Source: Molanna angustata (lineage: Eukaryota > Arthropoda > Insecta > Trichoptera > Molannidae). Taken from it: a DNA stretch of 64,000 bases. The position numbers were made by a program, and so were the translations under genes. The notes beneath the pieces were generated by a model that made no database searches, had not been told where the DNA came from, and worked only from the letters and a program-made list of their open reading frames with translations. This document shows positions 57,601-64,000 of this stretch, piece by piece (position 1 is the first letter of the stretch; each line of letters begins with the position of its first letter). Where the stretch lies: contig OY754973.1 in the NCBI GenBank assembly GCA_963576475.1, positions 8,826,052 through 8,890,051 on the forward strand. The letters are read 5' to 3'.

Positions 57601-57980
57601 GTAAGATTACAAATGAGGACAAATGAGGACATAAGGAAAGAATGTGAGATAGATAAAGAAAGAAGTCATGAATGGAATGATAGTGAACACATTGAGATGA
57701 TTTGGCCACACGGGGAGAATGAATGAGGATCGCCTGACGAAGATAATATACATTGCGGTCAGGAATGGAATGAGAGGTCGGGGCCGCCCAAGGAAGGGAT
57801 GGCACGTCCATGTGAACGGTATTTTGAAAGACGGACATGTTAGAAGCTTGAACAACAGACAAACATGTATAAGACGATGTATGAATGTCGACGAGGCGAT
57901 GAATGTGTGTCAAGATAGAAATGAGTGACGTTCGGTTCTATCTGCCTACCCTGTCAGGGACATGGCGTGATGGTCTGTCT
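57601..57980 (+). pseudogene. RTE-like LINE E, parental copy (unit 2)
   Basis: Same coding blocks as 55485-55800, then its own 3' end CTACCCTGTCAGGGACATGG, CGTGATGGTCTG and a short TCTG/ATGT tail. It is the second parent of the junction copy. Confidence 0.72.
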
Positions 57981-58194
57981 GTACCTATGTATGTAAGATT
58001 ACAAAGCGTTAAAACCATCCTGTCATTAATAAGGTGTTGGTAGAAGTTGTCCATTGGATAGTTTTATTCCAACAATTTTACGTTAGAAGCTGAAGAATCC
58101 CGAAGTAAAAGAGGTCACCAAACCGGTCTTATCAAATAACTCATTTAAACAAAATGATTTCGTAATAAATTCATTAATTCATTCAAAATCATCA

Positions 58195-58345
58195 CGGCAT
58201 ATCCCGCAATGTGGGGTACTCAGCTACATGTGAGCGAGTGTGCATTACCTTGTAAAAGGAAATGAAACGTAGTACACACCAGTCTCGTTTCACCTAAAAA
58301 AGCACTACATTCAGAATGGGTGGTGAACCTCATTGCTGAAATGTT
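58195..58345 (-). mobile_element. SINE-like repeat G, copy 5
   Basis: Plus-strand TCACGGCATATCCCGCAATG to AGAATGGGTGGTGAACCTCA and TTGCTGAAATG is the reverse complement of G, with AGCGAGTGTGCATTACCTTG in the middle. Its 3' end on the minus strand is ACCCCACATTGCGGGATATG then CCGTGATGAT, nearly that of LINE E. Confidence 0.68.
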
Positions 58346-58559
58346 ATTGTAGCCTGTTGTATTTTCGTCTACCCACAGTAGTAAATTAAATACGCCACAA
58401 ATTTAGTTCTAAGAATATTAGAAAAAATAACCATCTACAATAAATAACATATACCCATGTACGTGAAGGTCAGAATTTCGACACCTTTAAATTACATTTG
58501 GCAAGAACATCCTTAAAATGTACTTACTATATCATGAAACATCGCTGAATAAATATTAA
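58346..58559. other. Unassigned AT-rich DNA
   Basis: I see nothing that supports a feature. Confidence 0.3.
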
Positions 58560-59055
58560 TATTATGACTTATTTTTAATACCTCAATATGGAAGAAGTTG
58601 GAATATTATAGGAAAACCAGAAAATCAAGGCACCATCAGGACTTACGACCTGTTATCTGCTGTTTTATGTGATTACTTTATGCGCTTGAGCAACTTTCAC
58701 CAATTATGCCTTTTTTATTATGTTCCCATTCAATCAAATTTTTGAAAGTTTTAAATGTTATTAATCACAATCTTTTCACTCAATCCCAATTATTAAGATG
58801 TAAAACGTTTATGAAAATAAAATAAAAGAAAAATGTGTGAAGTGACGCAGAAACTTTTTTTGTTACGCCATCTATTGAGAAATTGATTCGTAAACAATGA
58901 ATCAGTCCTCATACATACAAAAGGTATCAATGCTTTCGCATATAAAAGTAGATGTTATTCATCAAAATTTTGTTAGATCATGAACCCTGTAGGTGCCTTC
59001 CTTTCCCGGTTCTCCTATAATATTCCAACTTCGTCTCTTTTGAGATACAAAAGAA
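58560..59055 (+). mobile_element. MITE-like repeat H, most complete copy
   Basis: The left end ACCTCAATATGGAAGAAGTT, with GGCACCATCAGGACTTACGA, is matched by the right end near 58980-59050 (CCCTGTAGGTGCCTTCC...ACTTCGTCTCTTTTGAGATA) in inverted orientation. The interior has GTTACGCCATCTATTGAGAA and ATGCTTTCGCATATAAAAG, as in copies 2 and 3. About 495 bp. The first copy is an internally deleted version. Confidence 0.65.
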
Positions 59056-59868
59056 TTGTCACAAAAATGTTATTGACTCCTGACAGGAGGAAACATCCAA
59101 CGTTAAAAAATATTTTTATTAGGCTAAACATATAAATATCAAAACGAAACTTTCATTTAATATGATGGAAAGGAATTGGCTCAAATAACGATCTCAGTCT
59201 CTATCATAACACAGACGTGTTTAGAAAAACGTTTTGGAGTAATTATAATTATATTTTTTTATGTGTCTTAATTACATTTCAAATTCGCGGCAGTGAAAAT
59301 TAGTCTGCCGTATATCTCAATCTAGGAATTGATAAAGATGATTTAATTTTCATTACCTATCGAGATCTTTTTACCTCTGTAATATATTCTGGCCTAACTC
59401 CAATAGTCAGCATTTTGTGAATGGTACCGGATGTGTCTTGTCATCTCACGCTTGACTGACATGATAGTACAAAATCTAACACGAATCGACTATTTTACGA
59501 TCATGTATACGTAATATTGCTTGTCTACCGGAGTTCAATAATTATTTGACAAGAACAAATATTTACTTCTATTGCGAGATTTGCCCTTCGTTCGAAATAG
59601 ATTGTGCGCTATTTTGAAATCTAAAGAAATTACTCCCGAAGTGATGAACGTATGACATGACTTACTAATACAAGTTGGAGAAATGTATAACGGATTCTAG
59701 TGAGTTACTATACAAGCTATACTTTCATGCACCAAATCGGTTTACAAGAAAAACACATACATTTAGGCCACTCAATTGTAGTACGAATTTTGCTCAGAAC
59801 TCCTACGTAATACAGAACGTGCAGTAACTACAACGCATTCTTTAATGAAATCTTCTTCTTCTTTTGTT
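59056..59868. other. Unassigned DNA
   Basis: TTGACTCCTGACAGGAGGAA at 59075 is the short module that also follows other H copies. Otherwise nothing is recognised. Confidence 0.3.
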
Positions 59869-60660
59869 TCAATCTTGAAGATTGGTTGGCAGCATTACAT
59901 TGATGCATCTCCTCCTCCACTCCGCTCGGTCTTCAGCGACTCTTTTCATCTCCGTGTAAGAGGTACAATGCATGTCGCGGCACACCTGTTCTAAATACTC
60001 CCGGCGGGGACGCCCTCTGCCAGTTGTACCCTCAACCATTCCCTCCAAGATGATATGTAGGAGATCCTCGTGTCGCAACACATGGCCTATCCAATTTGCA
60101 CGCCTTTTCGATATGGTGTTTGACAGGTGCCTGGTTTCTTTAATTCTGCTGAGAACCTCATCATTTGTTATATGGTCCCTCCAAGATATGCCAAGCATTC
60201 GGCGATAGGTCCACATCTCGAAGGCATCCAATCTTTTGCGTTCTCTTTCACCTATGCACCATGTCTCACAACCATATAACAAAATACTCCATACAAATGT
60301 CTTCACTAGTTCCTTTCGGAGTTTAAGGTCCATGTTGTTGGACTCGAACATCTTGGATTTTTTGTTGAAGGCGAGTTTTGCCTGGTGAATGCGACTGTCC
60401 ACCTCTCTACTTGAACGGCCATCCCATGTGATTCTACTCCCTAGATACACAAATTCTTTCACATTCTTGAGAGCAGCTCCAGACATCAGTAGATTCATTT
60501 GGCGTTCATCCCTGCCTACAGTTAGTACCTTAGTTTTATCCTTATTTATTTTCATGTTGTACTTTTCGTTTAGGACTAACTCCATAGTTTCTAAGGTTTC
60601 TTTTAGTTCTTCTTCACTATCCGTTATCAGAGCGATGTCGTCTGCAAATCTGATATAAAA
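59869..60660 (-). pseudogene. RTE-like LINE, RT 3' part, long open frame
   Basis: Minus-strand frame is open from about 60660 to the stop at 59869. It begins with YIRFADDIALITDSEEELKE, which has the RT catalytic FADD at 60648-60637. It continues with KINKDKTKVL, FVYLGSRITWDGRSSREVD, RKELVKTFVWSILLYGCETW, RRMLGISWRDHITNDEVL, RRANWIGHVLRHEDLLHIIL and GRGRPRREYLEQVC. This order is the RTE/BovB-type RT (palm end, thumb) and C-terminal region. About 260 codons without a stop mean a young copy, but the 5' part of RT and the endonuclease are missing. Upstream DNA is unrelated. Confidence 0.85.
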
Positions 60661-61239
60661 ATATATATATGAAATAGACCTCTTTAATAACTCCTTAAAC
60701 GGATTTAGATGCTCAATTTTGAGGTCGCTGCTCCGCAGTTAGGTGGTGTACATGTGCTCCCCTTCATCCTACCTTTCTATCCTGGTGCTCCCATCCTCAA
60801 AACCACTTCTTTTTGTTAATATTATAATGCTTCTATTTGTAAACTTAATTAGTTCACAAGTCTTATTATGTTTATTAGTAAAATAAGTTAATGTAACTGT
60901 TTGTTTATACAATTAATTAAAATAAAATTACGTCAGTATTCTCTACATTATAATGTTACAGTTTTTTCTTCAAATTCTCAAAGAATGCCTTGTAGACGGT
61001 GTTTATCTTTTTAATATCAATCTTTTTCAGGTTATAACAAACTCCTGATTAATAAAATGTACAATGTCGATTAGAATAGAACAAGACATCTGGATCGAAA
61101 AAGGATCATATCAAAGACGTCCTGAATTAGGATAGGAGCTTGAATAACAGATTAACATGTACTTAGGTATGTAATTAGCTTTGAATAGCGTGGTCATAAA
61201 AAACTGCTTTATTGACTGTCCAACTCCCCTAAAGATAAT
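60661..61239. other. Unassigned DNA
   Basis: 60700-60800 is less A+T. No feature is supported. Confidence 0.3.
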
Positions 61240-61475
61240 GATAGATGTATTTCTGATGAGATATGAAGGAATTTTTCAATGTAGTGCGGAGCAAAGTTAT
61301 GCAGGGCCTTAAAGACCACCAAACACATAAATCCTGCTGATATTTGAGAAAACTTATCTGTTTTTCATCAATTAGTTCAACCAATTTGAGGCACCGGCTT
61401 AGAACAGTGCTTCCACTCTTTTCTATTATAGTTTTCGGGTATAGGCAAAAGCACTTCTCGCATTCTGAATCGGTC
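61240..61475 (-). pseudogene. Jockey/CR1-like LINE fragment, decayed
   Basis: Minus-strand text reads YPKTIIEKSGSTVLSRCLKL and similar, parallel to the stretch at 25845-25922. Further blocks downstream are broken by stops. A tentative LINE C-terminal relic. Confidence 0.4.
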
Positions 61476-62185
61476 GAAAGCTATGGGTGAAAAATCTCCT
61501 AGATACTAATAGACGTTCCTTTATTTCAGTTTACAATGAATGACTATTTTTCGTTTCTTTAATTTTATATCAAGTTCATTGAATGTTCTAGGTGCAATGA
61601 CTCCAAAACGTCTATGTCCAAACGAGGTTTTTATTATAGGCGCAGAGGAGTTCAGATCATATGTTTTTTGGCTTTTACTATACAATATAGCAATAAAAAC
61701 ACCACTCTACACATTATTGTACATGAATTAAATAAATAAACAAATAAATTTGTAACGATAAGCTATATTCATTACGATAAGCTATATACTCTATCCATGC
61801 GATACTTGTTGGAAATAAAAAGACAATATGGTTTGGTTGTGTTTCATACATGATCAGTTAAAAACAAACGAATATGTAGTGATAAAAATAAACTGATGTT
61901 TGCACTGCAATGTCTACCTTATAATAATCTTGTATAATCCATATTTACTATTTGTTTTGTTCTGATGGAATTTAAATGAGGTTATAACGTTAGGCTGAGC
62001 TTTGTTTTTGTAGAAATAATTACGCTAATATTTGTATGTATCAAGTTGTTAATAGTCAACACACGATTTTATTACAAATATTTTTTTTTGATGTTCTTTG
62101 GCTTGTACAGTCAGATGCATTTATGCTTCGATGTTTGATGTATATTATTTATATAAAATTTCTTCGTGGTTATTTTTCATAATAA
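61476..62185. other. Unassigned AT-rich DNA
   Basis: A short (AATA)-type stretch lies at 61729-61747. Nothing else is recognised. Confidence 0.3.
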
Positions 62186-62681
62186 GACGATATGCACATT
62201 TTTTATGAGAGAAACAACCTGTGATATTTCAGTACGGATTTGTACATTTTCGATTGTTAAATGTTTGTTTTTTTTGTATATCATTTTTGTTTATTTATAA
62301 TTTACATGACACTGTTTTTTTTTCTATTAATAATATTTTTTTATTTAATGTTTTGGTTGATTTTGAGTCTATATGTATCATTTTTTTATGTTTGCATACG
62401 TTATTGATTTTTTTAATTTTTGAATTTAATGTTTTTTATTTTTGAATTTACTGTTTTGTTTTTTTTAATCCTTATGTATTTCTTTTTTTTATGTTTGCTT
62501 ACATCTATTTTTTCTTTATTTTTTGTCTTGTTGTTTAGGTGTAAGTTTTTTTGTTTAAGTGTACATATACATAATTGCTTTTTTTATTCTATCTATTATT
62601 ATCATCAATATGTGTTTTAATCTATGTATGTAAAAGGCATTTTATGCCGTTTATAAATAAATAAATAAATAAATAAATAAT
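62186..62681 (+). repeat. Dispersed repeat D, copy 2
   Basis: Collinear with 44673-45165: GACGATATGCAC, ATGAGAGAAACAACCTGTGA, T-rich middle, TCTATCTATTATTATCATCA, GTAAAAGGCATTTTATGCCG and the (AAAT)n tail. Small length differences in T-runs only. Confidence 0.65.
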
Positions 62682-63089
62682 CATAAGTTGACTTTTTAAT
62701 ACCATTTGAATACATTCTAAAGGTATCAAAAAATTCTGTCATTTTATGTATTTATTTATGTATGTTGACTTAATTTGTCTACGGACAATTTTTGGTATAT
62801 ATCTTAATGATGACAGAATTATAAAAAAATGATAAAAGGCACTGATTATGAAAACTGGGTAACAGAACTTGAGTAAGAGAGAACGGAGCGAAGTCTAAAA
62901 TAATGGTAATTGAAAAAAGCGAAAAAAATACTGAATGCGAGATACGAGTAGATAATGAATCTTCTAGAACAAGTGGATTTATATTTATATGTTTCAGCGT
63001 GATGGAAGAATGGAAAAAGATATAATATATAAAATTTAACGACAGAAAAAGTTATCGGTGCATAAGAACAATAATGGCTGACCCAATTA
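62682..63089. other. Unassigned AT-rich DNA
   Basis: I see nothing that supports a feature. Confidence 0.3.
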
Positions 63090-63515
63090 TCTCAAGGCAA
63101 GCAAAGCTCAATGTGTACACTGCAATAGTCATCCAACAATAATGTATGCAAGTAAGACATGGACACTGGACATGGCCGAAGACGCATGAAAGTAAATTAA
63201 TGCTGTGGAAATGAGATCCCAAGACGACTAAGAGACAAAAAAAAATATGATAGGATATGGAATGTGGATATTAGACAAAAATGTATGTAAGATTGAGAGA
63301 GAAGAATTAAGATAAATGCTCTGCGATAGTTTGGACATATAGAGAGAATGAAGGTTGAACGCCTGACAAGGAAAGTATACAAGGCTCAAAATAGTTGAAT
63401 GAGAAAAGGGGCCGGCGTTGTAAACGAGGCAAAACATGTATGTCAAGAGAGAAGAGTCTGGCGTTCGGTTCTCTTTACCTACCCCAAATTGGGAAACGGC
63501 GTGATGGTGTGTATT
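63090..63515 (+). pseudogene. RTE-like LINE E, decayed copy
   Basis: Residual blocks: PTIMYASKTWTLDMAEDA, INAVEMRS, then after frame breaks an ERMKVERLTRKVY stretch and VCQERRVWRSVLFTYP, followed by the 3' end ACCCCAAATTGGGAAACGGC then GTGATGGTGTG. Many frameshifts and a deletion of the G-R-P-R block. Clearly dead. Confidence 0.65.
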
Positions 63516-63761
63516 TTATTTTATGTATTTTTCGTCAACGTTTCTATATTTTTTCTGTTTATTATGTTTCTTTGAATTTAACTCTGTTTTTTATACATAA
63601 AGTTTCAATAATAGGAACGCTTTCATTATTATATGACAAATCAACAATAGAAAAAACAGATCGACTCATTCTAGATTGTTAAGATAAAGTAAATAAAATA
63701 TTTATAAAAATAAATAAAAAAACACACATTTTTAATCCACAAATGAGTAAGACTTTAATGA

Positions 63762-63802
63762 GCCTGACGCTTTCGCCGAACACAGCCGGCATCCTCAGAG
63801 GC
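63762..63802 (-). ncRNA. Hammerhead-like motif, P3 left arm
   Basis: Best candidate in the window. On the minus strand: stem I GCCT, core CTGAGGA (fits CUGANGA), T, stem II GCCG-GCTGTGTT-CGGC, box GAAA, a very short GCGTC stem III region, then AGGC that pairs with GCCT. The extra T before stem II and the weak stem III are departures from the standard form. Confidence 0.55.
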
Positions 63803-63837
63803 AGAAATCAAACTCTTGATTTCTGAGTTTGATTTCT

Positions 63838-63879
63838 GCCTCTTAGGATGCCGGCTGTGTTCGGCGAAAGCGCTCAGGC
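63838..63879 (+). ncRNA. Hammerhead-like motif, P3 right arm
   Basis: Plus strand: GCCT, core CTTAGGA (G5 changed to T, which should abolish catalysis), GCCG...CGGC, GAAA, then AGC/GCT as a three-pair stem III ending in C, and AGGC for stem I. Complementary damage to the left-arm motif. Confidence 0.5.
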
Positions 63880-64000
63880 TCATTAAAGTCTTACTCATTT
63901 GTGGATTAAAACTGTGTGTTTTTTTATTTATTTTTATAAATATTTTATTTATAACTATGAACTTCTACTGTGTTAACGAAAAAACTTTGAAATTAGATAA

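Larger units (their letters stand above)
55968..57927 (+). repeat. Tandem duplication, unit 2
   Basis: Second copy of 53852-55811, plus a 10-bp tandem gain at about 57611-57620. Similarity to unit 1 ends inside LINE E near 57928, where the true parental 3' end (CTACCCTGTCAGGGACATGG) continues. Confidence 0.93.
63691..63950. mobile_element. Foldback P3: 260-bp near-perfect palindrome
   Basis: Left arm 63691-63815 and right arm 63825-63950 are reverse complements, with a 9-nt centre TTGATTTCT. Each arm has the order GAGTTTGATTTCTGCC, hammerhead-like unit, CATTAAAGTCTTACTCATTT, GTGGATTAAAA, then T/A-rich end. Same architecture as P1 and P2, with a different sequence. Inferred to be an inverted pair of Penelope-like or retrozyme-like ends. 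Confidence 0.65.

Overview
The window is a repeat-dominated piece of an AT-rich animal genome, most likely an insect and probably a lepidopteran. The evidence is the Ty3/gypsy element primed by a tRNA-Ser-type site, several tRNA-headed SINEs, many RTE-like and CR1/Jockey-like LINE tails, and foldback units of Penelope-like character. I find no convincing host protein gene, true tRNA gene, rRNA or CRISPR array. The only intact coding unit is a young LTR retrotransposon at 14937-20381. It has two 187-bp LTRs that read identically, a 5-bp target duplication, gag, and a pol with protease, RT, RNase H and integrase.

Layout. 1-9 kb: MITE J, a fragment of dispersed family K, SINE C, CR1/L2-like LINE tails, MITE H, the first long palindrome (7337-7520), and an RTE-like relic with an inverted piece of itself inside it. 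9-15 kb: more H, SINE A, a second foldback (11685-12020), SINE B with a hairpin, and an RTE-like relic. 15-20.4 kb: the gypsy element. 20.4-24.4 kb: a GC-richer island, family K, an RTE relic, a 62-bp minisatellite and a long (AT)n. 25-37 kb: SINE G, H, several RTE-like and CR1/Jockey-like relics, family K. 38-43 kb: an (AAAT)n array beside SINE C, a 2.5-kb PIF/Harbinger-like element, and a hAT-like repeat. 43-49 kb: single-copy-looking islands, family D, an RTE relic, SINE A inside a 9-bp-unit array, and a composite element with arrayed ends. 50-58 kb: large inverted repeats and a 2.1-kb tandem duplication. 58-64 kb: G, H, the best-preserved RTE relic, family D, and a third palindrome at 63691-63950.

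The main observations concern how these elements relate to one another. (1) SINE-like family G and RTE-like LINE family E share the same 3' end (GGG-ATATG-CCGTGATGGTATG type), as expected if the LINE enzyme mobilises G. A copy of G also sits in the untranslated leader of the gypsy element. (2) Three independent long foldbacks carry hammerhead-ribozyme-like cores in both arms, which suggests Penelope-like or retrozyme-like elements. (3) The gypsy gag and pol frames are separated by one base at a run of nine A, between the two zinc knuckles, and its leader is bracketed by good splice-site consensus sequences. (4) The 2.1-kb tandem duplication has a chimeric junction inside LINE copies, as expected for unequal crossing-over between repeats.

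All family assignments come from reading the sequence alone and no database was searched. Repeat boundaries are approximate unless terminal repeats or target duplications are stated.
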